From contig JAHLLK010000005.1 in assembly GCA_020444165.1 (NCBI GenBank), positions 62,001 through 126,000 of the forward strand: 64,000 nt of DNA, read 5' to 3'. The first letter of the stretch is position 1. Each line of letters opens with the position of its first letter. The notes under the pieces are model-generated. The model saw nothing but the letters and a program-made list of their open reading frames with translations, had not been told where the DNA came from and made no database searches. Shown piece by piece: positions 33,575 through 40,933 of this stretch. Position numbers and translations under genes: made by a program. Origin of the DNA: Deltaproteobacteria bacterium. GTDB lineage: Bacteria > Desulfobacterota > Desulfarculia > Desulfarculales > Desulfarculaceae.

Positions 33575-33720
33575 CCAAACAAGCTACGGCTTGTTTGGGG
33601 ACCCCGGGGAGGGCGCGCCAAATTGCGCGGCCTTGAAAAGGCAAGCAATTTGTCCATCTTGGCAAAACGACGCTTTTGCCAAGATGGGTTGAAAAAGGCC
33701 ATGGATGGTCTTTTTCAAAC
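33575..33720 (+). repeat. Family B hairpin-string repeat, copy B2
   Basis: Successive hairpins: CAAACAAGC/GCTTGTTTG (33578-33598), an AAATTGC/GCAATTT stem (33619-33652), CATCTTGGCAAAA/TTTTGCCAAGATG (33656-33687), and TTGAAAAAGGCC-ATGGAT-GGTCTTTTTCAA (33689-33718). The last has an ANGGAN hexaloop. It covers much of the 322-bp gap between the SDR gene and the next. Confidence 0.7.
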
Positions 33721-33853
33721 CCCTGCTAGGCAGCGTGGGTTTTCCCGCGGGCCGGGCCGGAGGCAGGGGGCGGCGCCCGGGGCTGGGCCTTCCGCACCCT
33801 GCCCCCGGCGTACTCGACCCGCAGCCGGCCGCGCGGCAAAGGAGGCCTGGGGC

Positions 33854-35896
33854 ATGAGCCGTGACAAATCAGCTTGGCGGGAAGCGCTGCCCCCCCTGGT
33901 CCTGCTCCTGGCCCTGGCCCTGCTCCCGGTCTGGGGGGCCGGGGGCGGGGCGGCCTGGGCCGCGCCCGGGCCGGGCGATCCCCGAGAGGCCCGGGTGGTG
34001 TTCAGCCACCATCTGGTCACCCTGCACTTCAGCCTGGCTACCGTGCCGGAGCTGGCCGGCTCGCCCCTGGTGCTGGGCACGGCCTGGTATTACCCCAACG
34101 AGGGCGTGGCCCACCGGATCTTTGCCAAACGCAAATCCGAGACCCTGCCGGCCCAGCTGCCGGAATTGGACGGCTGGTACGATGAGTACGCCTGGGTCTA
34201 CGAGGCCGACCAGGCCCTGGCCGTGCAGCAGGCGCCCCTGCCCCCGGGCCAGGAGCAGCCCACGGTGCCGGTTTTGTGGCTCCGCAAATCCCACATGATC
34301 CTGCGCCTGGACCTGGCCCCACCCCGCCGGGGCCGCCCCGAGGAACTGCTGCCGCCGGCGGCCCGCAGCCTGGCCATGCGTTCCCAGCCTCTGGCCAGCT
34401 TTCAGGTGGTGATGCCCCTTAATGTGGACGGGCCCCAGGGCCCCTTGAGCCCCCATCCCTTGGCCATCAAATATTGGAACCTGGCCGTGGACCAGCCGGC
34501 CCGCCTGACCCTGGCCTGGGACCCGGCCCGTCCCCTGGAGTTGGTGTTCCGCTTCCAGCCCGATTTGATGCGTTTCTACGTGGGCCGGGCGGAGATCCTG
34601 AAGAACACCATGGCCCGGGTCTGCCGCCTGTTGCTGGAGACCCAGGCGGGCCCCCGCACGGTGACCCTGAAGAAGACCGGGGTGGCCCGCTTGAAGCTGG
34701 CTCAGTTGCACCAGCAGAAGGACCTCACCTTCCGGGTGGAGGCTGCGCCCAACGCCCCCCCGGGCCCGACCGTGGTAACCCGCCCCGGCATCATCCAGTT
34801 GGCCCCGCTGCGGGGGGCTTGGCAACCCCCTCCCGTGCACCCGCCCCCGGGCCCCGGCCGGGATGAGGTGCTCAAGGCCGGGCTGGACTATTGCCTGGGC
34901 TTCTACAACCCCCGCCAGGACTGCTTCATGGCCACCCGGGACTTCAATCCCGCGGATCGGGGGTATCTGGGGCGGGAGCACCTGGCCCTGGCTTTTTTCG
35001 CCGCCGCGGCCGGCCGGGCCGAGGAGACCGGCTTTCGGGGCCTGATCCGGTTCGAGTTTTCCCGCCTGGCCGCGGGGGACACCGCCGGGGTGTGGCCCGC
35101 GGCCGCCTTGTACTATTACGCCCTCACCGGCCAGGAGGAGCCCCTGGAGGGGGTGTGGCAGGCCGCGGGCGGTCCCCACCTGCCAGTGGAGCGCCACGCG
35201 CCCCCGGGGGTGTGGAACCTGGACAGCGCCCTGACCGCCTTGGACTTGGTGAGCCTGGCCGCGGCCCTGCCCAACCCGCCCGCCGGCGGCCCCGCCGCGG
35301 GCCTGCTGGCCGCGGAGTGGGCCGCCAAGCTCACCGCCGCGGCCCATCCCCGGGACTACACCCTGGGCAAGGGCGTGGTCACCGAGATCGTGCCCAACCC
35401 CGACGCCGGGCCCCACGCCGCGGCGGCCCTGATCTTGTTGCGTGGGGCCGCGGGCCGGCCCGAGCTGAAGGCAGCGGCCAAGAAGCAACTGGCGCTGCTC
35501 CTGGAAGATCACGTGACCCCCCAGGGCCAGGTGGTCCCCCGCCTGCCCAAGAACGTCTCGGGGCCGGGGCGGCTCAAGCCCTGGGAGGCCTACCGGGACT
35601 GGAGCCTCACCATCGCGGCCCTGGAGGAAGGCGGGCGGGTGTTGGGCGATCCCGCCCTGACCAAGCGGGCCGCCACCTGCCGCCAGGCCCTGTTCCAGGC
35701 CTGGGACCCCCAAGCCGGGGGGTGGCCGGTGCGAGAGCTGGGCCCCGACGGCCAGGTGCGCACCACCGCCGAGCGCCGCCTGCGGGACCAGGTCTGGGCG
35801 CTCCGGGCCTTCTGGGCGCCGCCCTTGCCCTGGTGGCCCGGCGATCAGCCGGCGGACGATGACTTCACCCTGCCGCCCCTGGGAGAACGGCCATGA
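33854..35896 (+). CDS. Large secreted protein of unknown function
   Basis: A 680-residue protein with a signal peptide (PLVLLLALALLPVWGAGGGAAWA). The ATG at 33854 is chosen because GGAGG is eight bases upstream. I do not recognise a family. The first 280 residues look beta-rich (VVFSHHLVTLHFSLATVPEL and so on). The rest looks all-helical, in repeats reminiscent of an alpha/alpha toroid: FYNPRQDCFMATRDFNPADRGYL near 350, then VWNLDSALTALDLVSLAAAL and YRDWSLTIAALEEGG. A helical-barrel glycan-active fold is possible but only inference. ATGA overlap with the next secreted gene. Confidence 0.7.
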   Translation: MSRDKSAWREALPPLVLLLALALLPVWGAGGGAAWAAPGPGDPREARVVFSHHLVTLHFSLATVPELAGSPLVLGTAWYYPNEGVAHRIFAKRKSETLPAQLPELDGWYDEYAWVYEADQALAVQQAPLPPGQEQPTVPVLWLRKSHMILRLDLAPPRRGRPEELLPPAARSLAMRSQPLASFQVVMPLNVDGPQGPLSPHPLAIKYWNLAVDQPARLTLAWDPARPLELVFRFQPDLMRFYVGRAEILKNTMARVCRLLLETQAGPRTVTLKKTGVARLKLAQLHQQKDLTFRVEAAPNAPPGPTVVTRPGIIQLAPLRGAWQPPPVHPPPGPGRDEVLKAGLDYCLGFYNPRQDCFMATRDFNPADRGYLGREHLALAFFAAAAGRAEETGFRGLIRFEFSRLAAGDTAGVWPAAALYYYALTGQEEPLEGVWQAAGGPHLPVERHAPPGVWNLDSALTALDLVSLAAALPNPPAGGPAAGLLAAEWAAKLTAAAHPRDYTLGKGVVTEIVPNPDAGPHAAAALILLRGAAGRPELKAAAKKQLALLLEDHVTPQGQVVPRLPKNVSGPGRLKPWEAYRDWSLTIAALEEGGRVLGDPALTKRAATCRQALFQAWDPQAGGWPVRELGPDGQVRTTAERRLRDQVWALRAFWAPPLPWWPGDQPADDDFTLPPLGERP

Positions 35897-37341
35897 AGCC
35901 CGGAGGAGCCACCCCGCGCCCGCGCTCGGACACCACTACAAGCAAATACTTCAAGTTGTTCCTGGCTGGCCTGGGGCTGCTTGTGAGCAATTGCTTATAT
36001 GCCAGCCCGGCCGCGGCCGACTCCGCCCCCGCAGCCCCGGCCCAGGCCTCGGGGTTGGAAGAGGCCGAGCGCCAGGGCGATCTGCTGTACTTCGGCCTGG
36101 CCGGCCAGCCCGGCCGCTTGGTGGACCTGACCGACGGCCGCACCCTGTTCGCCGGGCCGGCCGGCACCCCCCTGGAGCAGGTGCAGACCCACTTGATCCT
36201 GGATGACGACCTCATCCTGGTGCAGGATCTGGGGGGTCGCTGGCTCATGTGGAACACCCAAAAAAACAAGGCCATCGGCCCCCTGACCGCCATGCCGGTG
36301 GTGGGGGGGCTCCGGGCCTACTACCGCCTGGACCCCGGCCGCGCGGCCTTCCACTTCTTCCGGGATCATCTCACCGTGGTGGACCTCCCCAGCGGCCACG
36401 AGCGCACCTTGCCCCCCCCGGCCCATCCCTGGCACCTCCGGCAGGTGAAGGGGCCCCTGTTCCTCAGCCTGGCCGGCGGCCACCTCGCCACCAAGGACCT
36501 GAACGGCGCCCCGGGCCGGGAGGCCCCCGGCGACTGGCGACAACTGGCCTTTGACGGGCGCAACACCGCCCTGGTCCTGGGGCCCGGCCCCCAGGGCCGG
36601 CCCACCCTGGCTCTATGCGAGGCCCGCACCCTGCGGGAGATCGCCCGGCACACCCTGGACTGGGCGTCCCTGGACTACCAGGATAACCTGGAAATCGGCT
36701 TCAATCCCCCCGGTGACCTGGCCTATGTCTCCGTGGCCCAGGCCGGGCTCTCCGGCACCTGGTTCTTCCGGGCCGAGGACCTGCATCCCCTGGGCCGCCT
36801 CCCCACCGCCCTGGGCGTGGAGTTCCTGCCCCCCGGGCGTCTGGCGGCCTATCCCCCGGCCGGAAGGGGCCAGGCGCCGGCCCTTTGCGTGCAGCGGCCC
36901 GGCGAGGAGCGGCCCCTCTTTTGCCTCACCGGGCCGGCCGACTGGCCCCAGGGCGAGACCTACTTCAACCTGGGCCAGGGCTTCCTCTGGGCCTGGGACC
37001 AGGGCCAAGTCCTCACCTGGGACGGCGGCTCCGGCCGGGCCCAGCCCCCCCTGCCCCTGCCGGCCGGCTTTCCCCGCCGGCAGCCCCCCTGCTACCTGGG
37101 TCCGCCCCTGCCCGCCGACCTGGTGTGTCTGGGCCCGGCCCGGGCCTATACCGCCCACCTGGCCCGTGGCCAGGCGCTGGTGCACCAGTTGACCCCCGCC
37201 GGCCCCCGTGAAATCCTGGCCGTACCGGCCCCGGACGCCGTGGGGGTCTATCTGGTGGCCGACGCCGGCAAACTGGCCGTGTTGGATCGCGCAGGCCGGG
37301 TGCACACCTGGGCCCTGCCGGCCCCGGGCCCGGCCCGCTGA
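35893..37341 (+). CDS. Secreted beta-propeller-like protein, unknown
   Basis: A 482-residue protein with an N-terminal export signal (KLFLAGLGLLVSNCLYASPAAA). The body is a series of short beta hairpins with recurring Trp and Gly-Asp turns (RWLMWNTQKNKAIGPL, FLWAWDQGQVLTWDGG, KLAVLDRAGRVHTWALP). It looks like a WD40/PQQ-type propeller without a clear repeat consensus. I assign no function. It overlaps the 680-residue secreted gene by ATGA and precedes a TPR gene by 26 bp, so the three form an operon. The products may work together outside the cytoplasm. Confidence 0.65.
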   Translation: MKPGGATPRPRSDTTTSKYFKLFLAGLGLLVSNCLYASPAAADSAPAAPAQASGLEEAERQGDLLYFGLAGQPGRLVDLTDGRTLFAGPAGTPLEQVQTHLILDDDLILVQDLGGRWLMWNTQKNKAIGPLTAMPVVGGLRAYYRLDPGRAAFHFFRDHLTVVDLPSGHERTLPPPAHPWHLRQVKGPLFLSLAGGHLATKDLNGAPGREAPGDWRQLAFDGRNTALVLGPGPQGRPTLALCEARTLREIARHTLDWASLDYQDNLEIGFNPPGDLAYVSVAQAGLSGTWFFRAEDLHPLGRLPTALGVEFLPPGRLAAYPPAGRGQAPALCVQRPGEERPLFCLTGPADWPQGETYFNLGQGFLWAWDQGQVLTWDGGSGRAQPPLPLPAGFPRRQPPCYLGPPLPADLVCLGPARAYTAHLARGQALVHQLTPAGPREILAVPAPDAVGVYLVADAGKLAVLDRAGRVHTWALPAPGPAR

Positions 37342-37367
37342 TTGCCCCTACTTGCTGGAGTTTCCCC

Positions 37368-38342
37368 ATGTCCGAGTTGGAACGGGCCTTGGAGGCCGCC
37401 TTGGAGCACCATCACGCCGGCCGCCTGACCCAGGCCGAGGTGCTGTACCGTCAGATCCTGGAGCACGACCCCGACCACGGACCGGCCCGTCACTCCCTGG
37501 GCCTCCTGGCCCTGCAGCTCGGCCTGACCGAGCAGGCCCTGGCCGAGATCACCGCGGCCCTGGAGCAGATGCCCGCGGACCCCGCGGTGCACAACAGCCT
37601 GGGCCTGGCCCTGGAGCTGGCGGACCGGGGCGAGGAGGCCCTGGCCGCCCTGGATCGGGCTGTGGCCCTGGCCCCCCATTGGCCGGTGGTCCACTGCAAC
37701 CGGGGCGACCTCCTCATGGCCCGCTCCCGCTTTGACGAGGCCCGCCAGGCCTACACCCGGGCCCTGGAGCTGGACCCGGCCTACGGCCAGGCCCACTTCA
37801 ACCTAGGCAACCTCCTGGCCGGGCTGGGTGAACTGGAACCGGCCGCCGCCTGCCACACCCGGGCCGCGGAGCTGCTGCCCAAGGACTGGCAGGTGCACAA
37901 CAACCTGGGCGACGTGCTCCGGCACCTGGGCCGCCTGCCCGAGGCCCGGGACGCCCTGCAACAGGCCCTGCTCCTGGACCCCGGCAATCCCTTCGTGGCC
38001 AACAACCTGGCCAATGTGCAAATGGACCTGGGCGAACCCCAGGCCGCGGAAAAGGGCTACCGCCTGGCCCTGGCCGCCCTGGCCGACGACCCCGGCCTGC
38101 ACCAGAACCTCGGCCTCTGCCTCCTGGCCCAAGACCGCGCCGCCGAAGCCGTGGTGTGCCTGGCCGAAGCCCTGACCCTGAAGGAGGATGACCCGGTGGG
38201 GCACCTGTTCCTGGGCGACGCCCTCTGGGCCGCCGGCGAACACGACCCGGCCCGAGCCACCTGGGAAGAAGCCCTGAACCTCGACCCCGGTCTGGAAGCC
38301 GCCCGCCGCCGCCTGGCCCGGCCGAGGGAAGAGGGGGAGTAG
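37368..38342 (+). CDS. TPR-repeat protein
   Basis: A 324-residue protein built almost wholly of about nine tetratricopeptide repeats, for example AYTRALELDPAYGQAHFNLG and LQQALLLDPGNPFVANNLA. There is no signal peptide or membrane helix, so it is cytosolic. TPR arrays bind protein partners, and such proteins resemble the N-terminal part of glycosyltransferase or methyltransferase scaffolds, but no enzyme domain is attached. It ends the operon with two secreted unknowns. A family A hairpin cluster follows, separating it from the convergent spike operon. Confidence 0.85.
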   Translation: MSELERALEAALEHHHAGRLTQAEVLYRQILEHDPDHGPARHSLGLLALQLGLTEQALAEITAALEQMPADPAVHNSLGLALELADRGEEALAALDRAVALAPHWPVVHCNRGDLLMARSRFDEARQAYTRALELDPAYGQAHFNLGNLLAGLGELEPAAACHTRAAELLPKDWQVHNNLGDVLRHLGRLPEARDALQQALLLDPGNPFVANNLANVQMDLGEPQAAEKGYRLALAALADDPGLHQNLGLCLLAQDRAAEAVVCLAEALTLKEDDPVGHLFLGDALWAAGEHDPARATWEEALNLDPGLEAARRRLARPREEGE

Positions 38343-38364
38343 GAAGTTTCGGAGGAAGAGGAAG

Positions 38365-38480
38365 ATGCGGGGGGAAGGACGCGGGGGCCCCGGAAAAGCG
38401 CAGCTTTTCTGGGGTGCAAGGACCTTTTTTTGAAAAAAAGGGTCCTTGCACCCAACCCCCCCATCCCCCAAAAAACTTTG
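38365..38480 (+). repeat. Family A hairpin repeat, copy A4
   Basis: Holds CCCCGGAAAAGC/GCTTTTCTGGGG (38389-38414) and a long stem starting TGCAAGGACC (38415-38424) with its complement ending 38450, closed by T- and A-runs. A C-rich linker and AAAAAACTT follow. It lies 25 bp past the TPR stop. Confidence 0.7.
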
Positions 38481-38543
38481 TAGTGTTTACTGGGAGGTTG
38501 TCGGAGATAACGCCACGGGAGCCTGTTAGGCGGGGTGTGCAGG

Positions 38544-38576
38544 CATCCCCAACAAGCCTGCGGCTTGTTGGGGATG
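38544..38576. terminator. 15-bp hairpin between converging operons
   Basis: CATCCCCAACAAGCC / GGCTTGTTGGGGATG with loop TGC. It shares its core with 4942-4970. It is 25 bp from the stop of the leftward DUF4150 gene and may end both operons. Confidence 0.65.
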
Positions 38577-38601
38577 GGGGGGGAAACCTTAAGAAATCTT
38601 C

Positions 38602-39000
38602 CTAGCTGAGATACAAGGTGGTCACCTGGGCCGGCACCAGGGTGGCCCCCACCGAGTTCAGCAGGATGCCGTTCTGACCGGTGATGGAAGTCAGCTTGGT
38701 GGCCGGCATGCCGCCGTTCAGCACGGTGAAGGACGGCAAGAGGGTCTTGGTGGTGCTCATGTCCATGAAGGAGATCAACCCCCCCATGAGCCCCGCGTTG
38801 TCCCCGGCGCTCACCGGGACCTGGGTGGTCATGTTGTGGGCCGGCCCCCCGCACAACAGCACGTTGTACGCCGCCGGCACCCCCGTGGGCCCAAAGGCGA
38901 GGTTGGGATAGGGAATGGGGATGGGCCCCACCGGGGTGGGCGTGTTGCACACGTCCGGAAAAGCCATGTGCATGCCGCCCAGCTGACAGTTGCCAAACAT
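38602..39000 (-). CDS. DUF4150 (PAAR-like) spike tip protein
   Basis: A 132-residue protein of the DUF4150 family, a PAAR-like fold that sharpens the tip of a VgrG spike. The family start is visible: FGNCQLGGMHMAFPDVCNTP followed by TPVGPIPIPYPNLA. Later comes NVLLCGGPAHNMTTQVPVSAGDNAG and a Gly-rich end. Homologues in Burkholderia T6SS-5 (TagD-type) sit with DUF3540, pentapeptide and DUF2169 genes exactly as here. The ATG at 39000 has AAGGGG eight bases upstream. It is the last gene of the minus-strand spike operon, with a family A hairpin in the 204-bp gap before it. Confidence 0.82.
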   Translation of the reverse strand: MFGNCQLGGMHMAFPDVCNTPTPVGPIPIPYPNLAFGPTGVPAAYNVLLCGGPAHNMTTQVPVSAGDNAGLMGGLISFMDMSTTKTLLPSFTVLNGGMPATKLTSITGQNGILLNSVGATLVPAQVTTLYLS

Positions 39001-39150
39001 TGCGCGTCCCCTTTTCAGCCCGGATATTTCCTGGGGGCCGGGTAGTTGGATCAGAGTATTCCTGCCCTTGCGGCCATTCACCATTCCCGCACTTTGGGCA
39101 GGAACTGCGACTTAAAATTGATTATTTCTCAACTTGATGAAAAATATGGA

Positions 39151-39180
39151 GTTTTTTTGGGGAAAGGGGGTTTCCCCCCA
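39151..39180 (-). repeat. Collapsed family A repeat, copy A6
   Basis: GGGGAAA / TTTCCCC with a 5-nt loop (39159-39177) and an A-run on the minus strand. It looks like a shortened family A element. It lies 28 bp past the DUF3540 stop, inside the spike operon, so it could reduce expression of the tip gene. Confidence 0.45.
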
Positions 39181-39204
39181 TCTTCCAGCTTCTCCGCCAG
39201 GCTC

Positions 39205-39852
39205 CTAACCCAGGTGAATGTGCCGGGCGTCCACCTTCACGTCCTCGTCAGCCGTGATGATGGAGTAGCGGGTGTTCATGGCGTAGAGCCCTTCCACCTC
39301 GCGGCTCACCTGCCCGGCGTGCAAATGGTCCGAGCCCTCCACCCAGCGGAAACAGTCGCCCAGTTTTTGGGTGACGCGCCGCACGGCCGTGTCCACGGAG
39401 GCGGCGGCCAGTTTCACCTGGGCCACCTTGGCCTGCAAAAGCCGGCCGAAGAAGGTTACCCGCTCCACCTTGATCTGGAGCCCCAGGCCGGCCAGCTCCA
39501 TGTGCGGCGCAGTGAGGGACAGTTTGCCAGGAGTCACCGCCTCCACCCCCTTGGCGGCGGAGATCCGCACCTCGCCCTGCCGGGAAGCCAGTTCCAGGTC
39601 GCCCGTGGTTTCCAGGCGGTCGGGCCCGGGCGCGCCGCGCTCCAGCACCGAGAGCACATAGGCCTCCGGCCCGGTCCAGGCCACCAGCACCGTGTCGCCG
39701 GTCCGGGGGGCCAACAGGCAGCCGGCGGCCAGGCGGGCCGGGGTGAGCCCGCCCGGTTCTTCCACCAGGCAGGCGCCGTTTTCCGTCCGGCGCACCAGCG
39801 CCCGCCCCAAGCGGGTTTCCTCGGGCCGGAGTTCCTTGGCCAGGTTGTCCAT
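39205..39852 (-). CDS. DUF3540 protein (TagC-like)
   Basis: A 215-residue protein of the DUF3540 family found only beside type VI spike genes of the TagAB/C/D kind. The N-terminal half has ARTGD-like LAPRTGDTVLVAWTGPEAYVLSVLE. The middle is a short beta-helix-like run (GDLELASRQGEVRISAAKGV). The end is QVSREVEGLYAMNTRYSIIT plus DVKVDARHIHLG. The last part resembles the needle region of spikes, so it may mimic or cap the VgrG shaft. The ATG at 39852 has GGAGG ten bases upstream, seven bases after the pentapeptide gene stop. Confidence 0.82.
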   Translation of the reverse strand: MDNLAKELRPEETRLGRALVRRTENGACLVEEPGGLTPARLAAGCLLAPRTGDTVLVAWTGPEAYVLSVLERGAPGPDRLETTGDLELASRQGEVRISAAKGVEAVTPGKLSLTAPHMELAGLGLQIKVERVTFFGRLLQAKVAQVKLAAASVDTAVRRVTQKLGDCFRWVEGSDHLHAGQVSREVEGLYAMNTRYSIITADEDVKVDARHIHLG

Positions 39853-39859
39853 GATTTCG

Positions 39860-40933
39860 TCAGCCTCCAGATTTGCCGGATCCCCCGGCGGCCCAGTCCT
39901 CGGACGCGGCCCGGTCGGGATCGGTGTAAGTGATGTTGTCGCCGCCCGCCCCTTGCCAGTTGGTGTCTTCCTCCACAATGCGGTGCAGGTTGGCCCGGGT
40001 CAAGTCCGCCCCGGCCAGGCTGGCCTGGCGGAGATCGGCGTGGGAGAGGTCGGCGATGGTCAAATGGGCCTGATCCAGGCGGGCCCCCTGGCACACCGCC
40101 CCGGCCAGTTGGGCCGTGGAGAGGTTGGCTCCCGTCAGGTCCGCCCCGGTGAGGATGGCCTCCTGCATGATGGCCATCTCCAACACGGCCTGCCTGAGCA
40201 CCGCTCCGGAGAGATCGGCCTGGCGGAACACCGCGAAACGGCCCACCGCCCCGGTGAGCACGGCGCCGGCCATTTTGGCCCCCTGACAAAAGGCCTTGGT
40301 CAGGTTGGCCTGGCTCAGGTTGCAGCCGGTGAAATCGCTCTCCATGAGGTTGGCCTGGGTGAAGTCCAGGCCGGAAAAATCGTGCCCGCTCAGGTTGCAG
40401 GACAGGAGCACGGCGTTCTTGAAGTTGACCCCGGCCAGGTTGGCCTGGGAGAGGTCCAGCTCCTTCAGCACGCACTGGAACAGATCGGCTCCGGCCAGGT
40501 CCGCCGCCGCCAGGCTGCCCTGGATGATGGCCGACTTGGGCAGCTTGGCCCCAGCCAATACCGCGCCGGACAGGTCGCATTCCTGCCACAGGGATTTGGT
40601 CAGGGTGGCGCCGGCCAGCCGTACGCCGCCCAGGGCGCTTTTCTGGCCCAGGACTTTCTCCAGATAGGCCCCGCTCAGGTCGGCTTCCCCCGCCTCGCAG
40701 TTCACGAGCATCACCCGGCTGAAGTTGGCCTCGGGCAGGCGGGCCCCCGTGAAATTGCAGTTGATCAACTGCATGAGCTCCAGGCGGGCCCGAGAGAGGT
40801 CCGCCCCGGAGAAATCGCAATCCAGAAGCACCCCGCCCCGGCAGGTCAGCCCGGCCAGGTCCGCCCCGGCCAGCTCCAGGTCGCTCAGGCTCCGCTTTTC
40901 GGCCACCAGGGCGGCCAGCTCCGCCGCGTTCAT
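39860..40933 (-). CDS. Pentapeptide-repeat protein
   Basis: A 357-residue protein, nearly all pentapeptide repeats of the form A(D/N)LxX (ELAGADLAGLTCRGG..., GANLSTAQLAGAVC). These fold as a right-handed quadrilateral beta-helix. Two arrays are joined by a short break near residue 190-210. The N-terminus (MNAAELAALVAEKRSLSDL) is a short helical cap. It overlaps the DUF2169 gene by ATGA, so the two are translated together. A second free pentapeptide protein next to a DUF2169-pentapeptide fusion matches the TagB/TagA split in T6SS-5-type clusters. Role: probably a scaffold in loading cargo. Confidence 0.88.
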   Translation of the reverse strand: MNAAELAALVAEKRSLSDLELAGADLAGLTCRGGVLLDCDFSGADLSRARLELMQLINCNFTGARLPEANFSRVMLVNCEAGEADLSGAYLEKVLGQKSALGGVRLAGATLTKSLWQECDLSGAVLAGAKLPKSAIIQGSLAAADLAGADLFQCVLKELDLSQANLAGVNFKNAVLLSCNLSGHDFSGLDFTQANLMESDFTGCNLSQANLTKAFCQGAKMAGAVLTGAVGRFAVFRQADLSGAVLRQAVLEMAIMQEAILTGADLTGANLSTAQLAGAVCQGARLDQAHLTIADLSHADLRQASLAGADLTRANLHRIVEEDTNWQGAGGDNITYTDPDRAASEDWAAGGSGKSGG

